From NCBI GenBank assembly GCA_022225965.2, contig JAKJXP020000009.1, forward strand, positions 496,001-560,000: 64,000 nucleotides of DNA, read 5' to 3'. The position numbers and the translations under genes are program-made. The DNA comes from Diatrype stigma (taxonomy: Eukaryota > Ascomycota > Sordariomycetes > Xylariales > Diatrypaceae). Within the stretch, counting starts at the first letter, position 1, and the number at the start of each line of letters is the position of its first letter. Under the pieces are notes generated by a model. That model was not told where the DNA came from. It saw nothing but the letters and a program-made list of their open reading frames with translations, and made no database searches. Shown in pieces: positions 21,260 through 32,821 of the stretch.

Positions 21260-22041
21260 GTCGGCTAGGGGTCGGTACTTGGGATTTCTTCCGGGCTTAG
21301 GAAACGTGGTGTCAATAGGGTATTAGAGCGTGTCTATCTATGTTGGCTTATTTTGCATGTATTTGCACAGGTTCAATTGGAATATTTTTGGTGCATAGTT
21401 GACATGTTCTTTCTGGTCGTGTCGACCACAAGCACCGAAGGGCTGGCTCCACTACCATGCGGTGGCGAGTACAACTTTTGGTAATGATGAAGTATCCAAA
21501 GCACTGCCTCCCTTTATATGCAGATTGTTACACACTGAAGCATTAAGACGGTTCCCATTATAACTTGTCGCTTAAAATATCTGATCGCCATGTCCGATGA
21601 TTGAACGGCACCCAGCACTGCCCGTCACGACCCCTCGAGTTGCTGCGCGACACTCACTTGAACCCCAGCTCATGAACAACTCGTCAATCATCGATTCCCG
21701 GGCAAGTCTTTGGAAGTAATGACAGCGCAATTACGGGACGCGAATAATGTTCTCGTTCATGGATTCCCTGCCAACTAATCGTCACTTTCGAGGCCAGCCC
21801 AGCAGAGGCAAGCCTTCATTGTAGATAATAGGGGTGGTTTATTTGGACCCATACCGAGGATCGGTCATGCCAGTTTGAGTAAGCTTAACGTAGATCGATC
21901 CAGGCCCGATTACCGGGTCCCACGCTCCAACCCACGCTACTGCGTACATGCAAAGCAAGCCGATACCCCATGGCACTCATTGTTTGAACTCGAAGTAATG
22001 GAAAGTCTAATGTACATTGGTATATCACAGAGCGGACTTGT
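21260..22041. other. Convergent intergenic region, no gene seen
   Basis: 782 bp between the ends of the terpene synthase and the dioxygenase. No coding signal is seen. Confidence 0.5.
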
Positions 22042-23326
22042 CTAGTTATCCTCCAGTCCCAAAGCTTGCCTTCTCGTGATTGCATTCTCATCGAAGTACG
22101 GTTCTTCGGCGAGCGTCGTAACCCGAGTCCCATGCCTCTCCGAAGCATTCTCGTAATCCCAGCTTGCCGTGTGAAGTGTGCATCTGTCACTAGTTAGGTA
22201 TGAATGGATCTAGTAGCTGGGAAGTGGAGAGTCTTACCTGTTATCCCAGATCGCCGAGCTGCCCGGCGTGAACTTGAAGCGGCATTGAATATCGACGTTG
22301 TTCTCGTAGACATCTTTTAAGTACCCCAATATCAAGTCACTCTCTTTCTTATCCAGTCCCACAATGTGAGAGACCCAACCGTGGGCAATGTATAAGCTCT
22401 TCCATCCTGTCACAGGATGCACACGGACGATAGGGTGAGCCCTCGTCACGGGGTGAACCCGCCCGCAGCTCGGATTGTTGCGGTCTAGGTACTTCTCCTT
22501 GGATACGAAGATCGCCTTCTTCCCATCCAGGAAGCGACGGAAGTCGGGAGAGAGCTTGGAGTACGCCGCATAGCCACTCGCCCAGAGGAGGTCACCTCCG
22601 ACGTCTGGCACGGCGTCTTTATGGAGGTGTGTGTAGCCCGGAGGGTGTCGCTCATGGACCATGTCCCTAAGTACGTTCGTTAGATCGATACATCTCCACG
22701 AAAACCTAGGTGGGGGTTGAATTACGTATGGAAGCCCTGAAATGGCTGACGATAGCTAGGCTTGCGCATGGTCTTTGCGAAGAAATCCGTCCATATGGTC
22801 GTTATGTTGGGATATCCCGGCACATAAGGGCCTTGTGGCTGTAGGGAAATCATTAGCATGGGACCAAACGAACTGTTCTTGCGCAACGGAGCCTGACAGT
22901 ACTTACATAGAGCTCTCCCCAGTATTTACCTAGAGCCTCCTGCTCCTGTGGGGCGAGATTTTGATCCCGGAAGAAGACGACGCCACGTTCGGCAACCAAG
23001 AGAGCTAGCTCATCTTTCTGTTTGTCGTTTAGATCCTTCAGTTGGAGACCGACAATCTCGGTTCCAACATGGCTGGTTAGATGTTTAACTGCTTTGGCAG
23101 CACCGAAAAGTTCCTTCTTCTCGGGATCCGCACGCAAGCCCGCATCATTGTATGGATGGACCTTGTCGCCCTTGGCTTCGGCGTCTTGGATATACTCGAA
23201 GTCTGTTGGAAGTAGCGGATAACCACCACTAAGGTCTATACCGGCTGCTTCGAAGCGGCGACGCGTTGGAGCTGGGATAGGGACAGCCAGCTCAACAGAT
23301 GGCTTCTCGACATCTACGGAACCCAT
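22042..23326 (-). CDS. Fe(II)/2-oxoglutarate dioxygenase, TauD family
   Basis: A 367-aa protein from exons 23326-22907, 22838-22726, 22666-22238 and 22183-22042. Splicing exon 2 to exon 3 creates the iron-binding H-x-D (GFHTDMVHE), followed by HPPGYTHLHKDAVPD and GGDLLWASGYAAY. The distal His and 2-oxoglutarate-binding Arg regions are in WDNRCTLHTASWDY. These are the marks of fungal sulfonate/alpha-ketoglutarate dioxygenases of the TauD group. It lies just outside the sdnA-J-like block and could either tailor the diterpene or serve sulfur scavenging. The real start is the ATG at 23326; a frame upstream opens only with GTG. Confidence 0.9.
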
Positions 23327-23883
23327 TGCGTAGATTTGAATGTGCACACTCGGGACAATGTTTGTTTCCGAATGACAGAAGAAATTTAGTCAAGGAGAAA
23401 GAAAAGTTCAGCATGAACTATTGCTCTACTATAATTTACGAACAAACCGTAGGTAATACTTTGTAGGCTCCTACCATCACGGGCACTAGGTATAAGCTTC
23501 GCATAACGGTTGGCCTAATCTTTAGCGTTTCCACCAGATCGGGATGCTCTATTAATAGAATTTACCAAGATGGGAGAAACCATAATTTGCCAAATCGAGA
23601 GATTTCCAGAAACCTCGGAAGATCCGGTAAGGGCTAATCAAATTTGGGTTAGTGGTATTCCGTAGGCGGATCGCGGACGGATCGTCGGATACGTCATACT
23701 AGCGCCCGACGCTTTAAAAAGTACCCCTGGTTCCCGGCGCCGGCGAGGTAGCCGGCGCCCACGCCGCGCTCACGATCAAGGTAATCTAACTCCACCCATT
23801 GAATGTTCTTCACTATCAATACTATATTCAATTATCTATGTCCCCAACGTTCGATTACTGTGCATGGACTTAAAGAGAAAACA
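23327..23883. promoter_or_regulatory. Intergenic region with GC-rich hairpin
   Basis: 557 bp upstream of the dioxygenase and the P450 remnant. It has a TTTAAAAAG stretch near 23713 and a perfect 9-bp inverted repeat at 23736-23759 (separate entry). Confidence 0.5.
23736..23759. repeat. Perfect 9-bp inverted repeat GGCGCCGGC, 6-bp loop
   Basis: Arms 23736-23744 and 23751-23759 are exact reverse complements, all G/C, in otherwise ordinary sequence about 125 bp before the P450 remnant's ATG. It could be a dimeric regulator site or a hairpin. Confidence 0.7.
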
Positions 23884-24266
23884 ATGCTACTGCTACCTCT
23901 GGTATTCGGCGCGGTCTGTGCGATACGCTACTCCCTGCGGCTAGCCAAGTATTGGATTCAAGCAAAACACACCGGGCTGCCTTATGTGGTGGTTCCGTTC
24001 AACTTCAATACCCTAGCTTGGATCTTGTTTCGAGGCCAGATAGGACGTTGGCTGGCGATTATCCCCTTTGACGATGGGAGCCATCCGAAAAATGCACCTG
24101 AGTGGGCCTTGCACGTTAAAAAAGACGGAGCTCACGATAAGCTCGGAAAGACCTTTATTCTCGTCACGCCTTCCGCGAACCATGCATTCGTTGAAAATAC
24201 GACAACCAGTAATGCATCACTGTTTATACGGAAAGAACTTGCAGACGTCCTCAACCTGACTAGTAA
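23884..24266 (+). pseudogene. Cytochrome P450 remnant, first exon only
   Basis: Encodes about 127 residues like the N-terminus of a fungal P450: hydrophobic anchor, then GLPYVVVPFN and a KTFILVTPSANH segment resembling the tFilVsPgrN region, then DVLNLT. The frame ends at a plausible GTAAGT donor, but the DNA after it (to 24793) contains no recognisable P450 exon: no WRRHRK, I-helix or haem loop. Probably a truncated gene at the cluster edge. The family call is moderate, since only the least conserved part remains. Confidence 0.45.
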
Positions 24267-24793
24267 GTGGTGCAGGAACGTCGATTAGACGTCAACTGAC
24301 AGCTCCTAGGGGTCAAAAGAGTACGGTTCGAGCTCAGCTCTCAATAGGTATATTTCGATAGAAACGTCTGTGGCAGCGTGGTATGGTCCATGGCTGATGT
24401 GTCTTATGTAGCAGTTGGAACTATCTGAAATTGAACTGGCTCTAGGATGGGCTCCAGGTAGTATCACATCAATTAACCCCTATATATCTGAGCCACCTCA
24501 ATACGTTTTCAAATTGACTCCAGACGGTTCCAGGGCGGAACTCTTTTCCATTGCCTGTCATGTAATCATAAACTATCATTGTATTAGTCGGTAGAGAACA
24601 AATGTTAAATTTACATTGAATATGACTCAGGCACGTATCATATGCTTCGCCAGCGACAAAACACTCATGAACCAAGAGCTGTGATTCCTCATATATACAT
24701 GTACACATCAAAAGCAAACCCGCACTCAAAGTCCTTGACGGTTTACACCACGGGTAATTCTTGGATGAAGCCCACCATGAGGCCAATCACTCC
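24267..24793. other. No gene seen
   Basis: This stretch lies where the rest of the P450 should be. Nothing recognisable was found on either strand. Confidence 0.5.
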
Positions 24794-26059
24794 TCAGTGC
24801 TTTCCTGCTCGTTCCTGTATCACGCTTTCGAAGAACCTGACAAGATCGTATGCTGCCTCGTCGGACCCAAACATTTTGTCGATGATGATATCCGTATCTT
24901 TGCCTGCCTTCTTTGCTCGTTCTACCAAGTCGGCCTCGAACTCCTTTAACAGCGGATCGAAAATGCTCTGGAATGAGTCGGTGCCCTCCTCAGCCGTCTC
25001 GTATGCCTTTATGATGGCCTGGGATAACAGAAGCGAGTCAAGCATGGAGATATTGACGCCCTCCCCGTTGGGCAACATGAGATGAGCCGCGTCGCCGACG
25101 ATGGTCACGCCGTGTCTGTGCTCCCAGGAGGTTCCATGTGGGAGCGAATAAAGCGCCCTGACATCCAGGCTCGCACCTGGATTGTTTGCCGACTCCTCGT
25201 CACATGCCGTAGCTACCAGATCCTTGACTGGGGTTCCAAAGGTATCCAGCAGCGCGTCGTCTTGGAGGAGTTTGTCTTTCGCACTCGTAGCCGGCATGCC
25301 GGCCAGTCCGGAGTTGGTGGCGAAGTTCTCGTCGGGCTGCGTGAGCCATATGTAGATTCTGATCGAGTCGCTGGGTCCGCGCTGTGATCCCACCGAGTGC
25401 TTGTTTCCGAGCGCGCTGAACGACCCAGGCCCAACGAACTCGGCCAGGTGCGGGTACTTGGTCGTAATGCCCTGGAACGTGATCGCGATGATCTGCATGC
25501 CTGTGAAATACGGCTTCACGTCCGTGAGTAGCGGGCGGACCCGGGACCATGCGCCGTCTGCACCCACCACCAGGTCGAACCTGTGCGTGCCATGGGTACC
25601 GAAATCGAGTTCGGTTTCAACGCGGTGGTCTGACGTGGCTGGCCTGGTAGCTGTAGCAGAGAGGAGTTTATGACCCCACTTGATGCTGTCCTTCGGGACT
25701 TTTCCGAGCAGAAGCTTGGTCAAGTTGTTACGAGAGATTTCAGGACGGGTACCCCTCCCAGCTTCCCCCCCTCCCAGTTTCAAAATGATATTCCCACTCT
25801 TGTCCGCAATCGATCTATCCTCGGTACAATCCCCAGTCAGTGGTACGAACTGGTCGTATAAACCGCATTCCCTGATGGCGGCAAGCCCAGAACCTTCATG
25901 GAGATCAAGCATCCCGGAAGGCTTAGCCAACTCTTCCTCACTGGGCTCTTGTCGAAGCTCAAATATGGTGAAAGGGATTTGACGTTGATGGAGCAAGACA
26001 CCCATGGTCAGTCCAGCAGGCCCCCCGCCGACAATGGCGATTCTCGGTTGAGATGACAT
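24794..26059 (-). CDS. FAD-dependent monooxygenase, TetX/aromatic hydroxylase type
   Basis: A 421-aa single-exon flavoprotein. The N-terminal FAD-binding motif is IAIVGGGPAGLTMGVLL, the DG motif DLVVGADGAWSRVR, and the second FAD motif GDAAHLMLPNGEGVN. Class A monooxygenases of this type use NAD(P)H and O2 to hydroxylate or epoxidise small molecules. The sordarin cluster also has an FAD oxidoreductase (sdnN), but I cannot say this is its counterpart. It shares a 641-bp promoter region with the Zn2Cys6 regulator, which suggests coregulation. The lack of introns contrasts with its neighbours. Confidence 0.88.
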   Translation of the reverse strand: MSSQPRIAIVGGGPAGLTMGVLLHQRQIPFTIFELRQEPSEEELAKPSGMLDLHEGSGLAAIRECGLYDQFVPLTGDCTEDRSIADKSGNIILKLGGGEAGRGTRPEISRNNLTKLLLGKVPKDSIKWGHKLLSATATRPATSDHRVETELDFGTHGTHRFDLVVGADGAWSRVRPLLTDVKPYFTGMQIIAITFQGITTKYPHLAEFVGPGSFSALGNKHSVGSQRGPSDSIRIYIWLTQPDENFATNSGLAGMPATSAKDKLLQDDALLDTFGTPVKDLVATACDEESANNPGASLDVRALYSLPHGTSWEHRHGVTIVGDAAHLMLPNGEGVNISMLDSLLLSQAIIKAYETAEEGTDSFQSIFDPLLKEFEADLVERAKKAGKDTDIIIDKMFGSDEAAYDLVRFFESVIQERAGKH

Positions 26060-26700
26060 GACTTTGAGTTCATATAAATAGGTGTGCTTTGATCAATATT
26101 CACGCGCTCAGGTTCTGTCTTGAAATAGTTTGATCTTGTGAATTCTTTTCGCCCGGAAGTTGTGAGTTCTCCAGCGGAGTTGACTCTGGACTATGCCATC
26201 AATGATCACATACTTGCTAAAGGGATGCCAAACTAGTCATACTTATAGTTGCGAAGCGAAGATGCTTTGGAGTACATCCCAAGAGATTTCTCGACCAAGT
26301 GTCCAGGTATCAAAGAATGCTTGAGTTGCTCGGATTGCCCGAAGCCGGTCCCGAATGGACCAGCAGTATCGCCGGGACCTCGGGTGGGTCCCGAGCTCGG
26401 GCGTCGTCGGGTCCGACCAGGGCTGCAGGGCCACCAATCAGGAGCGATAGCTACGCATGAACTGAAGGAACTTCGACGACGGCGCAAAGAGAACCCACAT
26501 CGTGTCTCTTGTCTCTTGCAATATGTTAAATATCCGCCCACCCCCCGTCCCTAGCTCCCGAGGTCAGCGTGCTCAACCTGTCACCTGTCAGTAACAACTC
26601 TAATTAATGATGCCTAAGGGTGGTCTATCACGGTTGCACTGTTCCTTAGATTCTTCGGAGTTTCATCAGCACGGATTCGTTATCTTGGCCCTACGATACG
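26060..26700. promoter_or_regulatory. Divergent promoter, monooxygenase / regulator
   Basis: A 641-bp region with a GC-rich island near 26340-26420. It holds the 12-bp palindrome CCCGAGCTCGGG at 26390-26401 and an overlapping inverted repeat (CGGGACC at 26373-26379, GGTCCCG at 26387-26393). These resemble dimeric CGG/CCG sites bound by Zn2Cys6 proteins. Confidence 0.5.
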
Positions 26701-29267
26701 ATGGCGACCAGCGCACCCTCTTTGTTAGGCATTCCTAGTAAACGTACCCATTCCTGCATACGCTGTGCTGAGCGCAAAGTCAGGTACGTTGAGGGATGTT
26801 CTTCATACAGCTGTAGTAAAGCTCTCTGTTGAATTGACGTGTCCTGTAACTGGCATATGGCCGCGCCATCATGGTTGCTGACCTTCCATTTTAAGGTGCG
26901 ATCGCAAGACGCCGTGTGGCGCATGTGTTAGACATAGCGTTGATTGTGTCTTCAATCCCTCGCAGCCACCTCGGAATAGACAGAAACATCTCAAGACCCG
27001 GATCATAACCGATCAACTCAGACATTATGAAGCAATACTCCGAGAAAAGGGCATAGACCCGAGCGAGTTTCAACCTACTTCCAAACCCGAAGCGCCTTAT
27101 CGATCCAGTCACACGGTGGCAGTGACTCCGGAGCAACTTCGGTTGCATAACCCCCCATTCGTTGAGTCTGAATCAAGTCGGCCTGTCAACAAGACACAGG
27201 TGATACAGAGCTCGGGGCGTGTCAAGTTGATTGATAAGTAAGTACGCTCCTTTGACCAAGAGAAATACTTTTCCTGATATTTGTCTAGCGTATTGTGGAC
27301 CAGAATAGTAGAAGAGGTGAGCCCCATAGACCAAGTCATATGGCTGATTGATGAGAGCCCCCATGTAGCATCGACACTGATGGCACTATTAGTTCCACAA
27401 TCCTCAGGATGCCATTGGAGACTCTTTAGATGATAAAAATGCCACAGATGAATCTGATGATGACTTTTGCTTCGTTCTCGGCAACCGGTCAGGGTCTGAC
27501 ACCGAGCGTTATCATCCGCCACCAAAAGGCATACATCAGCTATGGTCGATCTTTGTAGATAACGTTGATCCGCTCACGAAGATCATACACGTCCCGACAT
27601 TGCAACCAGCAATCGCGAAGGCTGCAAGCAATATCAGGGCTGCACCGCGGAGCTTGGAAGCACTCATGTTTTCCATGTACAGTGCAGCCGTTATGTCGCT
27701 GACAGATGATGAGTGTAGACAGAAACTAGGTAAAAGTCGCAAACTCCTGTTATCACGATATACGTCTGCCACAAAAGCAGCCTTGTCGCGCGCCAATTTC
27801 ATGGGAACCACGAGTCTAGTCGTTCTCCAAGCACTAGTTATTTACCTCTTCGCGGTACGAGACACTTATGAACCTCGTGCTCTTTGGTCCTTGACGGGCG
27901 TAGCTATTCGCATCGCACAAGGGATGGGGCTCGAGCGCGACGGTGTATATTTGGGCCTGTCGCCTTTCGAGACGGAGATGCGACGACGTATTTGGTGGCA
28001 ACTCAAGATGCATGACGTCCGTACCGCTGAGCTTTGTGGCATCGATAAGTTTTGGGATCTTCTCACCGGTGTCGAATACACAAGTTGGTCCACCAACGTC
28101 AATGATGACCAACTCTACCCAGACATGAGCTCGCTCCAGATTGGGTCGAATAAGTTGACAGATGCCATCTTTGTCTGCGTGAAGTGCGAGCTCCTCAGGT
28201 TCGCCACAAGCCATATTGCCAACCTCCGCCGGCAAAGAGAGACTTCCAAACTGTGGGACACTCATGAGCCATGTGATAATTCTACTGGGTCAGGCGAACA
28301 TAAGGAGGTCGAAGAGCTCCTTGAAACCAAATACCTACGGTACTGTGATCCTTCACAGCCTTTGGATCTTCTGGTCATGTTATTCGCCCGGTCTTCCATA
28401 AACGTCGTGCAGTTCATGTCGCATCATCCACGAAAATGGGCTAGCAGAGAGCAAATGCCACCTTCTGCGCGTCAATGGGTCTGGCAAATCTGTATCAAGC
28501 TACTCGAGCAGCATAACATGCTGCAGCGCAACCCGAATCTGAAGCAGTTTGCGTGGCAGGCGCGGTATTTCCAGCAATGGCATGCCATCATTCACATTCT
28601 CGACACCTTGCGAGCCGATCCACTCAAGGCTGACGCGGATAAAGCATGGAAGCATATCGGCAGTGTATACGAGAGCAACCCGGACCTGATTTTCGAGATA
28701 AGAAAGCCCATCCATGTAGCCGTGGGCGGTCTCTGCTCGAAGGCATACAGTAATCGCGAAGCCGCACTTCAGAACGGGAACACACGTTGTTCACCAACAC
28801 CGCACTTCATCGTGCAATTACGCCAACAACTCGGGGACGCCAGAGCTAGGAGCCAGGAACTAGATGCGAATAATGGTCAACCTGAGGAGTCGGTCGGCAA
28901 CGGTCAGGCAAATGATGCTAGCCATGACCCAAGACCGGACAGCGATGGCAGCGATTCGAGCAAGGGCCCTACGTCGCGCCCCCAACCGGGTCGTACTGCT
29001 GACGATACTCCCGGTTTCCTGGAAAGGGATCCATTTCGGTTCACTTACGGGCTTGGTAATAGCCAAGCGAGCGATGCCAATAACGAGAACCATGGTCTGG
29101 GTTTCATACTCGACCAAACTTGCGATGTGGAGGACAGTCTTGCGCCAGCGATCACCTGGGATCAGTGGGACTCTTGGCTTGCAGACTCGAATCTCATTCA
29201 TCCGTTCTTGTCGACAGATGATTTCACACCAGGCGTCCAACCTCATTATAATGATGTGGCTACATAG
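26701..29267 (+). CDS. Zn2Cys6 transcription factor
   Basis: A 775-aa fungal regulator from exons 26701-26783, 26896-27237, 27289-27316 and 27393-29267. The zinc cluster CIRCAERKVRCDRKTPCGAC is split by intron 1 and has the full six Cys. The fungal-specific transcription factor middle homology region is seen in LWSLTGVAIRIAQGMGLERDG and MRRRIWWQLKMHD. The C-terminal part (about 600-700) is Asp/Ser/Gly-rich and probably disordered. It is the only regulator near the diterpene genes and is divergent from the monooxygenase, so it is the natural candidate cluster regulator (sdnM or sdnS role), by inference. Confidence 0.92.
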
Positions 29268-30060
29268 CAAGCAAAGTTGAAGAGATACCTATCCATTGAT
29301 CAACGATTTGATGTAGTTTGTCCGAAAAGCCGGTAGAGCCGTTGCGCCATCTCGACGAATCGAAGGTACGAGCGTGATCGCCGGCATGTTTCGATGTTTT
29401 GCATTGATGGATTGAAGCTTATTGGACAAGTATGGCGATCGCCCCTGCGCCCTCGATCTTGTTTTTGTGCAGTGCGACATCCCTAGACACGGGGACAGAG
29501 GCTTGGGTCTACCTACCTATGATATCACCAGCCACACCAGCCACAGATCACTTGCCCTATCAGCTCTATCGGATCCTATTTAGCACCTCCCGTCAGACAT
29601 CAGACGTCATAGTCAGGGTACCTACTAAGTAACGGCGCCCCGCAATGCCAAGTTTCACAGCTAAAGGGTCCAGAGCTTCGATGAATCGATGACGATCAAT
29701 CAATTCGACAGAATCCCGTATTTCAGAATCATGTTTTCCATTGCTGGCCACTCACTACACCGTTGACTGCATGGCCTGACATCATGGCCAAGCTTTTAAT
29801 CTTGCATCATTGCTTACACTTAGAGGTCTGCATAGTTATGCCAGGCGATAACCTTGGTTAATAGGTAGGCCATTCCCAGCCCAGCGACTGCCTATATAAT
29901 AAAGTTACAGCACCGTTGGTTTTAGTCCCCTATTATATTTTAGTCTCATCATCAAATCCACGACTATCAACTACCTAGGAACATCTACCCTCTAAACAAG
30001 AAATATACTGCAACACAATTAAGCACTTCAACCAGACCAACTCAATAACATCAACCCAAA
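29268..30060. promoter_or_regulatory. Intergenic with TATA-like element
   Basis: 793 bp without a gene. TATATAAT near 29893 lies about 165 bp before the next ATG and is followed by a pyrimidine-rich leader, a typical fungal promoter layout. Confidence 0.5.
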
Positions 30061-30422
30061 ATGCCTTTCCGCACTTCACGCCGAACCCATCACACGACGA
30101 CCACAACCGCCACTCCCCGCCGGGGGCTGTTTGGCCGCAGAAGGCCTGCCCACCACACCCAGACCACCACCGCCAGGCCGGTTCACCACCAAGCGCCAGT
30201 CCATCACCAGAAGCGCCATGCCACCATCGGCGACAAGATCTCCGGGGCCATGCTCAAGTTGAAGGGGACTCTGACGGGTCACCCAGGCGAAAAGGTAAAT
30301 TGGCTCCATCTATATGGGAGGTTCTCAATAGCGAAACCTAGATACTAACGCAAGATCACTAGGCCGCGGGTACTCGACGCATGCGCGGAACTGATGGCCG
30401 AGGCAGCCGTCGCCATTACTAG
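30061..30422 (+). CDS. Small basic His/Thr/Arg-rich protein
   Basis: A 97-aa protein from exons 30061-30294 and 30363-30422. The first half is rich in Thr, His and Arg (THHTTTTTATPRRGLFGRRR); the second half reads KISGAMLKLKGTLTGHPGEK-AAGTRRMRGTDGRGSRRHY. I recognise this as the pattern of a short, highly basic conserved fungal protein of unknown function. No signal peptide or membrane segment. Base 30360-30362 carries the acceptor; splicing removes an in-frame stop downstream of 30294. Confidence 0.75.
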
Positions 30423-30705
30423 TTCGAACATTTGCTTTTGCTCTGCTTTGAAAGGCGACGGACCGAGTTGATGATACCCATTCTACTGTAATTAATGGAC
30501 GAAGGAGCTGGTATGGGGGTTACGCCGTTATGATAATGAGAAAGGTCTTCATTATGAACAACCCTATATGAACAAATAGCTACACTCATAATCATATCCT
30601 GTATTGATACTAGCTACGTATGCGTTGAATGTGAACTGCACCTTCATGCCACGGTAGGCCTATTCTATAAGAACGCCTTCCGCTTTATGAAAGACCCCAT
30701 TCATC

Positions 30706-32821
30706 TCAAACCCTCTGCTTGGTTCGGCGCGACGACTTTTTAGGACGACTGTTGTAACCTGTCTTGGGAGGGAAGATGCCGGGGATCCTACTACGGGATG
30801 TAAGTGTGCTGTTACGGGAGGGGAAGCCTTCCCAGCTTGTGCTGTATACGGCCACCGCGTGAGCCATAGCCTTAGCCGTAGTCTCGAAAGCACCCAGGTG
30901 AAGGTTCGTCACGTTGTCTTTCGCTGAGTGGTAGTTCTGGTCGTAGTATTCGCCGAGTTGGCCACCGAACCAAGCAACTTCCTGCCTGTAGCACCTGGCG
31001 TTAGTAGCTGCCTTCCAAGGTCTTCTCGGAGGTAGGTAGGGGTAGCGGCGCCCTTGAAAACAAGGGTGCCCCTTTGATTTATACTAGGAACGGCTCAAGG
31101 CAACTTACTCGGTCTTGATCCCATCTGCGCCGGTGCTACAAGAAGGTTAGCTTCTAGAATTCGTCACAGAGGAGCTCTGGGAGACTTACTCAAGGCCGCC
31201 GCAGGGCACGCCGTGGTCGAGGAAGGGGCCATAGTCGCTCCGTCCGCTAAACTCAGAAGCAACAAAGGGGAGATCCTTTGCAGCGTAGTAGTCTTCGAAT
31301 AGCTTTTCTGCCTCGGCCGATCCAGCAGGGCCTGATAGGTTGAAAGCGCTGCCATCCCCATCGTAAATTCCCCTTTGATGTCCCATGAATTAGTCACTTC
31401 GGTTTTTTGACTAGGCTAAGCAAAGATCATGGGTTCTAGGGCTCTAAGTTGGGCTGGAGAGAACTCGGCTAAGTACTAACAAAGGGGGGCATAGGGGTTA
31501 GGGGTGCGGGTAGGGCGAGGCACGCTACATAGCATGTAAGAGATCTAGAAGCTACTTACAGGACGTAATTCGGGCTAGCTATCATGTCGAAGTTGAGATA
31601 TAGCCTGACTTTGTCGAGCTCAGCGGTAGGTGTAATGTTGGCGTAGTGCTGGTCAAAACCCAATTTATTGTCAGTGATTGGTATACGTAGTGTATCCCTG
31701 GACCCTTTTTATGGTGTGGGTAATGAAGGAAATAAAGGGAATTAGGTACTGACCTCTGCTCCCAGAAGTCCCTCTTCTTCTGCAGTCCACCAGGCAAATC
31801 GAACTTGGTTATTGGTTTGATATTTGGCAAGGGCCCTATATCACGTCTCGTTAGCCGAAGGTCCTGCAAGGTCAGTGTGAGGTTCCTACTTGGCGACAGT
31901 AAGTATGCCGCAAGAACCACTGCCATTATCATTGATCCCCGGGCCCTTCTCGACCGAATCGCTGTGGGCGCCGAGAAACAGCACATTATTAGCGTCTCCG
32001 AACTTAGAACTTGCCACGACGTTGTAGCTCGTGGCGTTGGAATCGACGTAGGCCCAGAACTCTCCATCGGAGGCTAGCGCCGTGCCAGCACTGTACTCTT
32101 CGACGAGGCGCAATCCATCGGCTCTGGAGATTCCAGCGGCCGTGACGAAGTCGTTCACGCCACCCATGGTGCCAGCCGTCACGCCAACATCGGCGCTGTT
32201 GTACACGATGGTGGCTACGGCCCCCTTCTCGGTGGCCAGCTGCGCCTTCAAGGCGAACGTGCAGTTGCCTCGCTCGATCAGAGCAGCGGACCCGCTGACC
32301 GTCTCCGGAAAGTCCTCTGGATTGCAGCCGAGGTTGGCCACCGGCACAATAGACACATCAGACCACGTGCCGTTGTTAGAAAAGGAGAGGATCTCGGCTT
32401 CGATCGCTTCACTGTTGATGCTCAGGGCGTTGGCACTGGCGAGCGTCGCTTCCGTGGTGAACTCCTGCAATTCAATGGTATAATAGTCGTCTAGAGACTT
32501 GAGCTGGTCAACGAAATACTGGACCGAGTTGTGGTGGCCTTCGCTGCCGTGAACTCTGTTTCGATAAGGAGTCGCGTAGGCGATGTCCTCTAGGTCCTGA
32601 GCGCACTGCAGCAAGTCATCTATCACCACGGCGTCAACAAGAGCCTCCTAGAAACATAATCAGCCACACTCAAACTGTTGTTGGCACTATGCGACCACCA
32701 GTTACTTCTGACTCACATCTTGCACCAACGGTAATTCCACATAGCTGCTTCTCCTGATCGGCTCCGCATTGCCCGTTAAGGCAAGCATTGCCACCGCCAC
32801 AGCAGAACCAGCAGTCTTCAT
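30706..32821 (-). CDS. Secreted M28 aminopeptidase with PA domain
   Basis: A 507-aa zinc aminopeptidase/peptide hydrolase from seven exons: 32821-32717, 32647-31890, 31835-31754, 31648-31560, 31372-31190, 31135-31109, 30985-30706. The N-terminal signal peptide is MKTAGSAVAVAMLALTGNA. A protease-associated insert (GNCTFALKAQLATEKGA) lies around residues 150-250. Zinc ligands are in GAHSDSVEKGPGINDNGSG, WWTAEEEGLLG, FDMIASPN and YHSAKDNVTNL, so the active site is complete. The last 25 residues are basic (KKSSRRTKQR), unusual for a secreted enzyme. It probably works in extracellular protein degradation. Confidence 0.92.
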
